This document shows positions 1 through 12,800 of a DNA stretch of 64,000 nt, one piece after another. The notes below the pieces were generated by a model. The model was not told where the DNA came from and did not search any database. It saw only the letters and a program-made list of their open reading frames with translations. A program made the position numbers and the translations under genes. The DNA comes from Sipunculus nudus. Taxonomy: Eukaryota; Annelida; Sipuncula; Golfingiida; Sipunculidae. The stretch is taken from positions 74,650,953-74,714,952 of the forward strand of contig CM049311.1 in the NCBI GenBank assembly GCA_026874595.1, given 5' to 3'. Each line of letters opens with the position of its first letter. Position 1 is the stretch's first letter.

Positions 1-811
1 ATGAATGCTAAGACACACTTTCAAGATGTGGTTATAGTTTAGTTTACTGCTGTTTATCTCTATACACTGGAATGTGTACAAACTGAGCAAGATGAGCTTA
101 AATCAAATCAGCATATTAAAACTTAACTGCCAAGCCCAAAACTTGTGACTGAATGCTAAACAATGCCCCTTCCCGGAAGTTACACTTCCTCACTGGCAAG
201 TCAGTCATGTGCATTTCCTTATTTGTAAATCAGTCCGGTGGACTTCCCTGTGGTCAGTCTGCTAAGTGCACTTTCCCATGGTAAGTTGGGCAAGTGCATT
301 GTTCTTAGTCAGCCAAGTGTGCCTCTTGTGGAAAGGTAACTTGATGAATGTCCTGGTTTTACAGTTTCAAGGTGCACTTCTTCAAGTCAGGAACATACTT
401 TTACCCTGTGGTAATTAAGTCACATGGACTACACTGTAGTAATTCAGCAACAATATGATTACACTGTGGTAATACTGCCACAATAACTACATGGCCATAC
501 ATAGTAGGCTACATGCACTCCCCTGTGGTAAGTCAGTAAGTTGCTTTAATAGTGACAATCCATTCTACTTCCTCCTTGAAAATCTATCGACCACCCGTAT
601 GTATTGATTTCAAGTGCTCCATCACAGTACATCACTCCGACACAGAGCATTTCCAGGCCTACCAGTGACTAACACAGGAAGGACCAGGTTCTGTGGCTGT
701 CTGCAGTCAGTCCTTGAGTTCAGGTCCTGTAGCTGTCTGATGTCAGTCCCTGAGTCTTGTTTATGACTGATCCAGGCTTTCTGGGTGCATGCTGTCCAAG
801 CTTTAGTTCTG
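1..811. other. NPAT 3' UTR and downstream flank
   Basis: No coding region recognised. From about 230 to 540 there is a loose repetition of a phrase like CCCTGTGGTAAGTCA (near 248, 410, 470 and 521), looking like a decayed tandem repeat. The NPAT 3' UTR must occupy part of it on the minus strand. Confidence 0.5.
545..550 (-). terminator. Candidate NPAT poly(A) signal (ATTAAA)
   Basis: On the minus strand the hexamer ATTAAA occurs about 260 nt past the NPAT stop codon. No AATAAA was found on that strand between the stop and position 1. Placement is plausible for a short 3' UTR but is unsupported by transcript data. Confidence 0.3.
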
Positions 812-874
812 TCACCTGTGCAGCATTGATAAGAACTGGTCCACATCCATGTCACTTAGGCTGCGCTGCTTCTT
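812..874 (-). CDS. NPAT: NPAT coding exon 12 (conserved C-terminus and stop)
   Basis: Acceptor tattttcag; 63 nt, phase 0, stop TGA at 814-812. Encodes KKQRSLSDMDVDQFLSMLHR. This aligns with the vertebrate NPAT ending, where a lysine-rich stretch is followed by GMDVDKFLLSLHYDE. Found only by looking for this motif beyond the end of the long open frame of exon 11; the junction reads SKK|KKQRS. Confidence 0.92.
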   Translation of the reverse strand, partial: KKQRSLSDMDVDQFLSMLHR

Positions 875-3800
875 CTGAAAATAATGACGACATACAAATA
901 CAGATCTCATCTGTTGACACATCAGACTCGGAGCAATCTCTGTCATAATGTGGCAAGCATCAGCTTAACCTGCAGCTATGGTTGACACCACATGGTGACA
1001 CATACGGGCAGGACTGCATCGACCATAACCAGCCTTTCATGTTGATGAACTGAAGGCTGTTTTAGGCAGCAAATGCAACTTTTCTGCTGCACATGGTAAA
1101 TTCCAGTGTTTAATTTCAATATTTTATTATAATGCATTCTTTTGAGGTAAAATATATAACATTATCACTGTGTTTATTATCAATTTGGTCAATCAGGCGA
1201 TTTTCAGTCATTATAGGCCATCTTGGGCAGCTTCTATACATCTACAGCATTAATGTGTTTGTTCAATTTTGCATATTACATATCCAATTTAATGTTTCAT
1301 CATTCCTTTGTGAAATTCATGAAAACTAGAAGAGAATAAGGACTTAATTCCTGTTGGCACATACAACGCATATGACTCAATAATGCATCAAATTACAAGG
1401 ACTGCAGGTTATCTTTACCTTTTTGGATGGCTGACTAGATGTGTTATCTGTGCGTTTCCTCTTGTTGTAAACCACACGTGGGCTTTCTCCAAGTACTGCA
1501 GTCTTTTGTTGACCACCTGATGGCACATCCTTGCCAATATGATTTTCCTTGGATTTTGCGTCACATAAATTACTAGAACTAGTCTTGTTTTCCTGCACAA
1601 CATCCTCCTGATTATCAGCAGAATCTAAACTTTTAGTCTGGCACTTTTTAGTATCAGCCACCAAACTCGGATCAGACACACATTTACTATTTTGGTTTAT
1701 AATGGAAGTCCTAACTTGTGAAGTTTTGCTTGGTCGCTTATCCTCAGATGCTGTCTGTCTGTAATTACATGAATCTTTTGTAGTTTGATTTTCTGAACCC
1801 CCACCAGGTGTCAGGCTGTCTGTGTTTGCATTTGTTACTTGAGAACCATTTTGTGATGTCACAAACACTGGCGTATCACTTTTAGAGTTCGCAGCAGTAC
1901 AACTTGACACAACATCTGAAGTTTTATTTCCACTGGGACAACTTTGAGAATTCTTATTTTTACCTATCCTCATTTTAAACTGCTTATTAATCAATCTTCC
2001 TTTGGCAACTACATCTTTAAGGGGTACACAGCGTGCACAGTTAAGAAATTCTGATAAACCAGTGCTGCCACCTGGTGAGGACACACTAGGTTGACTCATC
2101 ATGCTGCCGTGATTAACAGCAGATGTAGCATCAACAGTTCTGCCAGGACTGGCCACAGCATCACATGCTTTTGGCCATAGATTAGTTTTAACTGTGTCCC
2201 TAGTTGGCATCTTGAGGGCAGCCTTGACCTGATTATGGCTGGTGGTATCCATACCATCACCTGCACTTGGCTTATTTTTCACCTGGTTTGTGTCTCCGTC
2301 AGCACACTGACCTGACTCTGTACCATTCTCTCTTTGTGGTCTCCCTTTAATGCTACACTTATCTGTACATCGGTCACTCGTTTTTACAGGAGCTACCATT
2401 GCTCCACCCTTGACCTGTTTACAGACTGGACCAGACACTGGTAAAGACGCCACATTCTGCAAAGCCTCTGTACTGCATGATACAGTGTTACCTGTCCCTG
2501 CCATATTCCCAGAACAGGAAATACTGTCATTGTCACAAGCAGTATCAGCTTTACCATTCAGCAACTCATTTTTTGACCCTGTTGCTTTTCTGGAGCAATT
2601 TGATAAATTACCTTTATTTTCAGCTACTGATTCTGTTACATTGTCACTAGAGTGGAGGTTGGTTTGAAGTTTGCTTACAGACACAAGTTTCTCCTTATGT
2701 TCAGGGTATTTCTCACACTTACTTTTGGAAACATAGCATTTACCTGTATTGTCTGTATTGTTCTCATTTCCTTTCCTACTTTTCTTATTCCTAGTTTTGC
2801 TTTTGATATTTTTAGAATTATTGTTCAGCTCAGATGTTTCCACTGTCTTTGTTTTCCCATTGTTCTGGCAGACCTCTGTTTCTGTTACACCATTGCAGCT
2901 CTCTCCTGGTTTGCTTTTGTTACAGACCGTGGACAAGCTAGTGTGCTCTGTTGTAAGTACTTGTTTTTCTACTGGTGATTTGTGATCACAAGTAACTGCA
3001 GAATTCTGTACACTGACAGGTTCATTTTGTATGTTATTATTGCTATGCATGTTTGGTATTTCACCACTGCATTCAGCAGTCTCTTTGTCACCTGGCACTG
3101 ATGTATTAGCATTCTGCCGAGCTATTACTGGTTCTGTTTCTGATTCACAATGACTAGATGCTGAATTATGCTGAGAAGTGATCTCTTTTTCATGCCTTGT
3201 GTTACCATGATTACATGGTGAAGATCTACTTTTAAACAGAAATGCTTCTGTTCGTTTTGGACGTTCCCTTAAACATTCCTGCACGAGCCGCTGCAACATG
3301 GGAGATCTTTCAGGTGAACTAAACCCCACTTGACTTGGATTCTTTTGTGGAGTGCACATTTCTTTTTCCTTTCTTGGGGTAATAACAGGTGCTTTGGCCA
3401 GATTTATAAGAGTTTCTGCTACCTCACTCTCTGTTTTTGTATTTAATGAATTGTATGGTCTCAAGTCTGGCTTGCTGACATTAGAAGTCCTACTTGAATT
3501 ACTTAACAGGGAGTCTGATGGCATATCTATGGATGCCGAATCTTTCTGTGGTGTGTAAAAACTTCCTAATGGTGATTCTCCACCAAAACTTCTCTTATGA
3601 GGGGTACCTGAATGACTGTTTGGACAGTACAGATCAGTTTTTTCTATCCTTGAAGCTGAGGGGTCATGCAATTCTGTCAGCACACTAGCTGCTATCTGTG
3701 CTTCAATAATAGAGTCATTAGGATCAGCTTCCATTGAAGCATCCATTATCATTTCTTCTACTGCCTTCTCTGACTTTGTTGGTGTTTTAGGCTTTTTGTT

Positions 3801-6800
3801 ATTTGTAGGCTGTTTTATTCTGAGCATTTTTCTCACCCCTGAGAGTGAATCATTGTTTTCACTTCCTTTACTTCTCACAGCCTTTTTAGCTGGGGATGGC
3901 AAACACTCCAGATCAGATGAACTTTCAATATTTTTCTGTTCTGAAGATTCTGGGGGGTTTGCTTTTGCCTTTGAATCAGGCTGTTTTGCATTTTCTTTCT
4001 TTAACCGTGAACTGCTTCTTGTGGGCTTCTTCGGTGTCACCTCTTTCTGAACTTTCTTGTTTGGGAATGGAAGTTTGACTTTGAGACCAGCCTTTTTCTT
4101 TTGGTGTTTTGAAGGGGATGGTGAGAGAACGCGCTTTAGTTTGTCACTTGGATTTTTTACTGGAGTCCTTGCTTTCATAACCAAAGTCCGTTTACTAGGC
4201 GACTGAGTAGCCACAAACAAATCATTTATATTCTTCTTTGCAGTTTCACTAATAACTAATGGCTTCACAGGACGTTTTACTGCTTGATTTTCATTGCTCT
4301 TTGATGTTTCAGGACTTCCAGACTTTCTGGACACTCTTTTGGGAACATTTTTCTTATTAACAAGATCTGGAGACAATTTCTCTTTGCATGCTGCTAATGA
4401 AATCAAAGGTAAATCATCTTCAGCCTCATCATCACTCAAATCTGGAAGATAATCCTGCTTCACAGCAACCTCATCTTTATCACATTCATCTCTATTCTCA
4501 TTTGAAGAAACCTCATGGGTAACGTTTTCTTTTCTCTTATCTGCTCTAACTGGTTTATCTACTTGATGTGATTTGTTTTCTGTCTTATCACTCAATGAAG
4601 AAGCACACTCAAGTTCTTTCTTTGCTGGTGATTTTAATTTCTTTGCACCTTTTCTCTTGGGAGAACTCAATGTTTTGGTACTTTTGCTTGACTTCTTGCT
4701 TGGTGTTTCCTGTTTGCTTGTTAGACAGTTTTTGATGGGTACAGTTAGTGTATTAGTTAATTCTTCTATACCCATACCCTCAATATTATGAACAACACTG
4801 GAAGCTGTTGAATGTTTACTAATATTAACTTCCTGAACTTGGCTGTTAGCGGTTTTCTCAGACCCTGTCTTTGAAGAATTTCTTTGTGAGCTATTTCGGC
4901 TTGGCTTTCTGGACTTAGTTGTGTTTGATGACTTTCCCTTTCTGCTAGAAGATGTGGTCTGGTTGCCTTTTTTGGACACCACATTTTTGCTCATGCTCAT
5001 ATCACCAAGGTCTGCCAGGTCTAAAGTGTGCAGGTCTAAAGTGGCAGCCTCCCCTTGAGATTCTGACGGAGCTGGCTCTGGCTGCTGGGCTTCCACTGCA
5101 TCCAATAAAAGACTTGATTGCTGCAAGTCAACACAGGACTGATCATCCTGGATTGTTACAACAGCACCAAGGTCAATGTCCTTTACCACCTGTAATGTCT
5201 GTGGGGACAAGGTCGAGTTTATGGAAAATGGAGCCAGCTGAAGTTGCATGGCCACTGGTGTAGGTGGCGCCAGCTGTACCTTATTCGTTCCTGGAGTCAT
5301 TGCTAGCTGTCCCTGGTCAACTAAAGGTACAGTAAGTGTTAGTTCAGATTGGTTTTCTGTCATAGTTGCAGTTGTAACATCTTCAGGTATTCCATTCCCA
5401 GGAGTGCTCAAAACTGAAAGAACAAAATTGATTAAAGGATATCTTCTATTATTATTTATGTTAGTAACAAAACAGAATACTCAAGGTTCACTTAAAAATA
5501 CTAATCCTGAATTATTTCAAGGTTACATGTGGGAGGATATATGATCACATTTTTCACATGGGTAAGATGTCAGAGAGCACACAGCAATCTGGTTTCAGTA
5601 TTGTTGTGGATATTGCTTATTTAAGGGGTTTGTAGTTCTTGATGGCAAGTTATTTTAATTACATAATGGACTTTGCAATCAGAGAGACTGTAAACACGTG
5701 ACCCATGTGTCATTACACTCAGCTGACTAGGAAGACATTCACAAAAGAAATTTTATCATCTGAATGCCAAATTTTGTTGGTGGTATCCCCATTCAACTGT
5801 AGCAATTAAAGTTCTTTAAAAACAACAAGAAGAAACAGTTTCATGATAACATGTCCAGCCATTACCATGAAATCTAGCCAGTCTTTTTGTATGCAGTCAG
5901 TTCCGCTAAAAATGATCATGCACATTTTTGAAGGACATCTTTGGATGTAATGACAGAAGATTCTAGGTCCAACAGTAAAGTTTTGTCTGACTGTCTGCTT
6001 TAAATTTTTTTGGCCAATAATAAAAATCCCCATGTCCTTACTTCAGGTTTCCATGGAGATTGTCCAAAATGTTGGTCAGTAGCACTCAAAATATAGGTCA
6101 CCATGACCTAATTTCAGATTTCCATGGAGATTGCCTAAGACTTCCCTGTATATTACATTGTAACATTCTAGGGCTAGCAGATACAATTTGTGGCTATCTG
6201 ATTTTCAGGGTGTTTAAAATCATGCTCTTAACCCATAGTTCACAGAATATAGGTCACCCTGACCAAAATCAGGTTTCCATGCAGATTTACCCAGGACCTG
6301 CCAGAATGTCATGTTGGAAGATTCTAGGCCTAGCGGATTATCATATATATATATAAGCATATGAGAAGCTAAGAGGAAATGAGAAGCTAAGAGGAAATGG
6401 CCCACCTACTTGGTTATAGTAAAGTTTTAAATATCTGATTGCAAAACTAATACTCTGACAAGATTGTAATGAAGAAAAACAGTAAAAGTTTTGAGATAGT
6501 GTGATTCATATGTTAAATTTAATGGACTGATACCTGTATTTCACTTTCAGGGGAATAATGCATTTAAGTTTATATTAAACCTTATTTTTTAGCATTTCCA
6601 CTTTTCCATTAATAGTTTTTATCATATTCATTTTTAACAAGTTTAATAAAATTGTAATAAAACAAATCTGAAAATATAAGTTAAAATATCAAAACTGTAA
6701 GTTGCAATCATTATTTATCCAGAGTTAGCTCAAATCAGGTTATATAATGCTTACACATATATTTTATTGTATCGCAAGACAGTCTTTTTTTTATGAGCTG

Positions 6801-9800
6801 TTGACAGTTCAACAGTTTACTAATTTGTGTAATGAGATCCAATTTTATTAATAAACCTTTATTTCTATTTTATGATATGCATACAGTTGCAAAACATCCC
6901 AACTCCACTGGTAGGGGGGATTTAATCATTGGGGGGGGGGGAAGAAGGAGGGTTATGATGGGAGTTACAACACCTTTGTCTTTCTATATATATTTTCTTT
7001 AATTATTAAATTTTATGCTATAGCAATAGATCTATTATTTAAAGCGCCAATGAGCAGGGACTTAGAGGATGGGGTAATGGGATGGTAGGAGTTACAACAC
7101 CTTTGCATATACATACAGGATATGAAATTTAATTCAACAGAAAAAAAAGTTTATTCATTATTATTAAATATTTAAAACAAAGAAACAAATCAAATCATTT
7201 TAATTCCCATTCTACTTAGCCAGGAAATTAAAGCCGTATATCTCCTGGCTCTGAAAATTAAATCAAATGTACTTAAAAGAGAAACAAGGGACCCATGGGT
7301 CACTGTGCTCAGCTGAAGTTGACCTTGAAGGTAAAAATCTAAAATCAATATCAAATGGAGATAAAGTGTGAGAGGAAGAAGTAATATAGGCCATGGTTGG
7401 TTTATATGATTGGTTTGTATTGATGAGCAAGAAATTGTTGCAAATAATATTTTATGACCTGACCATATGTTTCCTAATGTTAAAACTAAAAGCATGTGGG
7501 CAGTTTGTGAACAAATGATCTTTACTATTACCATGATCATAGGTTGGATTTTTGATTACCTGTTGACATTTTAGTAGTTTACACATTTGTTCAATTGAAT
7601 CTATTTTTTTATAATATATATTATTAGATATATATACATTTTTTATTTTATGAAATGTAAACAGTTGAAATATAATTAATGTCCCCAGTCCTCAGATGAA
7701 AGGACTTGGTGGTGGTGGGGAGGGGGCTGTGTGGAATGATGGGAGTGACAAGATATCTGTATTATTATAGTGTATATACACATAGGATTTTCACTTTATT
7801 AAACAATGATTACAGGATAAAACAAGGGACCTATGGGTCACGGCGCTCAGCTGTTATATAAGATAAAACTAGAATATCAGCAGAAGCTGACAAAAGCCCT
7901 CAGCCAAAAGAACAGTGTTTAGAGGTGGTAACAGTAACAAGTACTAAATATCTGTTCTCACATGGATGTATATCTGTACATGTCTCAGTTATAAATTTAA
8001 AATGGAGAGGCATGCACCATGATTCATAAAAATCCACCAAATGCTTCCTGAAAAATAAGCTTCTATGTTTTATTCTATTATCAGCTCTGTGACCTTGAAA
8101 AGTATGTCAAGGTCACCCATCTTTGAACTTGACCGAGATTTTGTCGATATACAGCTTCACCAGAAAATAAAATTCCTATTGTGAATCCTTTTAGAGATAT
8201 CCCGTGCACAAGGCCAAAGTTGAAAAATCCAAGAAAAATTCATTAAAAATAAGAAATTGCAGGTGGCGCCCCCAAACTTGTGCAGCAGTTACAGACCATC
8301 ACTCCCTATGATCATAGTAAGTATTGTGAAAATCCAGCCAATGGTTCCTGAGAAATAAGCTTCTAAATGTATTTTCTATAATCAGCTCTAAAACATAGAA
8401 AAATAGGTCAAGGTCACCCATCTTCGAACTTGAACGAGATTTTGTCAATATACATCTTCACCGAAAAAATAAAATTCCTACGGTGAATCCTTTTAGGTAT
8501 ATCCTGCTCACAAGCCCAAAGTTGAAAAATCCGATAAAAATTCATAAAAAATAAGATATTGTAGGTGGCGCCACCAAACTTGTGTAGCAGGTACAGATTA
8601 TCAGTCCCAATAATCATAGTAAGTTTTGTGAAAATCCACCAAATGGTTCCTGAGTAATTAGCATCTAAGTGTTTTTCTATAATCAGCTCTAAAATGTAGA
8701 AAAATAGGTCAAGGTCCCCCATCTTCGAACTTGACCCAGATTTTGTCGATATACATCTTTACCGAGGAAATAAAATTCTGACGGTGAATCCTTTTCAAGA
8801 TATCCCGCTCACAAGGTAAAAGTTAACGGACGCCGGACGGACGGACGGACAGCTTGGGTGACGACAATAGCCCATCAGCCTAAGGGCTGAGGGCTAAATA
8901 TATGATTTTGAAATGAGGCACATGCTGGTTTTGTGTGGAAATAAATATAAGCTGTATTATGAGTTGTTAGTGTTAAGCTTATGTATGATTTTGATAGTTT
9001 CTTTGGAGAATGGGAGGAGATTGATTTCATTTATTTTATTAACAAATGGAGTGCCACTGTCATACAGATTTTGACTTGGCCATATAACTGAAAAGCAGCA
9101 CATATAAGATAAGAGTGTAACTATTTATTAAAATTTAATAACAAATATTGTGCCAAATATAATTTTTATTAAAAATAATAAGAGAATCATATGATTTTTT
9201 AAATAAAATATAACTGAAATGATTATTAAAATAATATTATAGAATACATTTATGAATGCATTGGAGTTTTCAGTACATGCTTAATTTTATTCACCGAAAT
9301 AAAATAAAAGATTCAGTACATTTGATAAAATAAAAACATCTTTTCAAATAAAGTATACACACTGTTGGTTGAATGAGGGACAAACAATATCATTATACTA
9401 ATTACAATCTCAGCTATAATTAATTACTGGAATTAATAGTCAATTTCACACCTGGTGAAGTTTTACTCTTCTGAAGTAAAGCATTACTTATCTGATGAAC
9501 ACCCACACTTTCATAGCAATACATCACTTTGTGGACACAATTAAATGTGCACTTTAATCATTGTAACCCTGGTGGTACAATACAAAATCTAAAATGTAGC
9601 ATGTCCAAGAATAAAATAAAATACAGAAAAAACATTCATCTAGTTTATGCACCAGCTGGGGGGGGGGGGGCAGAGTGCAGGGCAGAGGGGAAGCCTGCTA
9701 GTAGTGGCCAAGCTGGGCTAAGGCAAGCTGCCTGGGGTGGGTTACATAATGCAAGTGAAGGCTGTACTACTAGGTGGTCCAGATGTAAACAACACTTGAC

Positions 9801-12800
9801 ATGGTGTATGAAAACTTGAATAAAAGCTACTCTTTTCAAACAATTTCTTTGAAATTTCAGATTTTAAAAGATTAAATCCTTATGTATATATGCTGTGAAA
9901 ATAAAATCAACAGTACTTACAGGAAAAAAACGTGCCACTGCCAAATTTGGACAAAATTTAAGGTGCTGATTTTTTATTTATGCTAATAACTTGAACAATT
10001 TGTAAAATTCAGATCTAATTTTGGGTAAACAATTGAATCTTGATTAAATAAAGTTATATTCCTGAAAAAAGTCTCCAGCTTCAGCAATTTTCATGTAAAG
10101 TGAGCAAATATATTTCCTGATTTTTAAAAAATTGCATTATATTTGGGCCTATAACTTCAAAATAATACCCAATACTGACCTAATTTTTGGTATGTGCACA
10201 GAAAATGTATGGAAGAATATGAATACTAAATCTGAACAAAAACAGATCAGTGGTTTTGATATTAGGCAGCCTTGAAGTGTAACAATGGCTTTTTTATGGA
10301 AAACGGAGGTTTTTCCTTAATATCTCGAAGGAACGAAGTTCTAATGACCCAATTTTAGGTATGGTAGGAGATTTTGGGGACATCTAATGGTATGCAGAAT
10401 TTTGGATTCGTAGGTCCAACAGTTTTAAAATGTGCCCTGTTAACAGACGGATGGCCGGACGGACGACTGACAAAGGACCACGACTAAAGCTCAGATGACT
10501 AATAGTCAGCTGAGCTAAAAATTCATTCATAATTACTTTATATTTAAAAACAGACAGACAGACTGGTAGACAAACAAAGCTGATAATATATGAAATTTCA
10601 ATTATTTTTTAATTTATTTATTATATCAAAAAGTTTAACATCTATTTTCATATCTCGAAGGAACAAAGTCATACTGACCCAATTTTTGGTATGGTAAGAG
10701 ATTTTTGGAACATCTAATGGTATTTTGAATTTTGGATTCGTAGGTCTAACGGTTTCAAAACGTGCCAGTCTAACGGACAGACAGACGGACCGACAGACAA
10801 TGGACCATGACTATATAGCTCAGATGACTTACAGTCAGCTGAGCTAAAAACATGCCAAGGTCAAATTTGGACAAAATTTAAGGTTCCATTTTCTTATTTT
10901 TGCTAATAATTTAAAAAATTTTGAAAATGGTGACCTAATTTTGGGTATACAATTACATTTTTATAAATTAATCTTATATTACTAAAAAAAGATCCCCAGC
11001 TTTCACATTTATAGTGTAAATTGATCAATTATCATTCCTGCTTTTATACAAAGTGTTTATGTTGGGGCCCATAACTTTTTTAGACTATATAGTACTGACC
11101 TAATAACAGGCATGTACATCTAATACTTATAAAAGGAATTCAGTTCACCTTTGTACGCGGTGTTCTCTAAAACTGCGTTGTGTACAATATTGTGCCATAC
11201 ATCATTTTAAAGGTTATTATCCCCGCAGTGACATAGGCGATATGAAAATAAATAATTTTTAATATACACATAATTTTGAGTGATTTTTCCGTTTTCTTAC
11301 CGAGCACAGCCGAATTGCCTTTGGCAATCACCTGAATGCGTGCATCGTGGTCACTTAACCTCTAACACTAAGGACTATAGTTCATATGATTAACGCTTGC
11401 TTTCAATGAGGGATTTGACCCACGTGCGTGGTCAGTAAAAGAGAAAAACACATGTTTCCGCTTTATGAAACCTAGGAGGATTAATGACAAAACCTAATTC
11501 AAGGTCCCGAGTTCAGGAACAGGGCTGGGGTGGTGTCGGGGGTCTGAAAATGGGATACAGACCCACTGCATGGAGTCTCGCTGGGTCCGCTTCTGCTACT
11601 TACGATGTATGTATATTTCTGTTTCCTTCTTCAGGAACAGTTTCCTTGCAACGTACATTTAATTAATCTAATGTTTTCCTCACATCAACCTATTCTTTAT
11701 ACGTCCAACAATAGAAACCAGTCAAATATCAACGAAACACTGTATGCCTCCGCGTCTCATTCCGGTTCGCAATGTAAATCATCACTGACCAGGTCTTTAA
11801 GGTAAACATACCGGGATATGATATTTGCTACGAGCACAGCGCCACAAAATAACAGTAAAAATTATTTGTACATATTGTATTCCGAGAGTATCCCACTAAA
11901 AATCTATATTTTCTTTTAACTTTTATAATAAAAAATCAGCCAACCTTCAATATCTCAGTAAATATATCTCCCAAACCCCGGTGAAAAGCCCGGTATGCCG
12001 GGTTTATCAGCTAGTAAGTTATATAGAGAAAATTATTTATGGAAAATATGAAGAAAATAAGTGAGTGGTTTTTATATTAGGCATTCCTGAAGTGTAAAAA
12101 TGATTTTAATAAAAAAAAAATTGAGGGTTTCCTTAATTTCTCAAAGGAAAAAGGTTGCAGAGACCCAGTTTTTGGCTTGAAAGGAAATCATAGGAACATC
12201 TAACAATATGCCAATTTTTGGATTACCAGGCAAAGCTGTAGTAAACAAAAGTGGGGTCATGATGCTAGAAAATACAAATACAATTAGGCTTCTAAAAAAC
12301 TTCAATAGCTAGACTATTTTTTTAGCTTATACTTTCAAATTTGGAAAAATTAATCAGATTAAATCCACATGTAAAACTGGCTGTGAAAATTAAATCAAAT
12401 GTACTTATAAGAAAAAACATGCCATGGTCAAAGTTGGGCAAAATTTAAGGTACCAATTTTTTATTTTTGCTAATATTTTAAAAAATAATGCTAATATTTT
12501 AAAAGTCCTTTGCTTTTACATGTTTTGTGTTAAGTGATCAAATATCTTTCCTGATTTTTTACAAATGCAATATGTTTGGGCCCATAACTATTTTAAATTA
12601 TATAATACAGACCTAATTTCTGACATGTACATAGGAACTATGCAGAGGAATATTTATGGTAAAAACAAGGAAAAACAGATGAGTGGTTTTGATATTTGGC
12701 AGTCCTGAAGTGTGAAAATAGGTTTTTAATAAAAAATTAAGGTTTTTCCTTAATTTCTCAAGGGAACAAAGTTGCAAAGACCCAGTTTTAGGCTTGGTAG

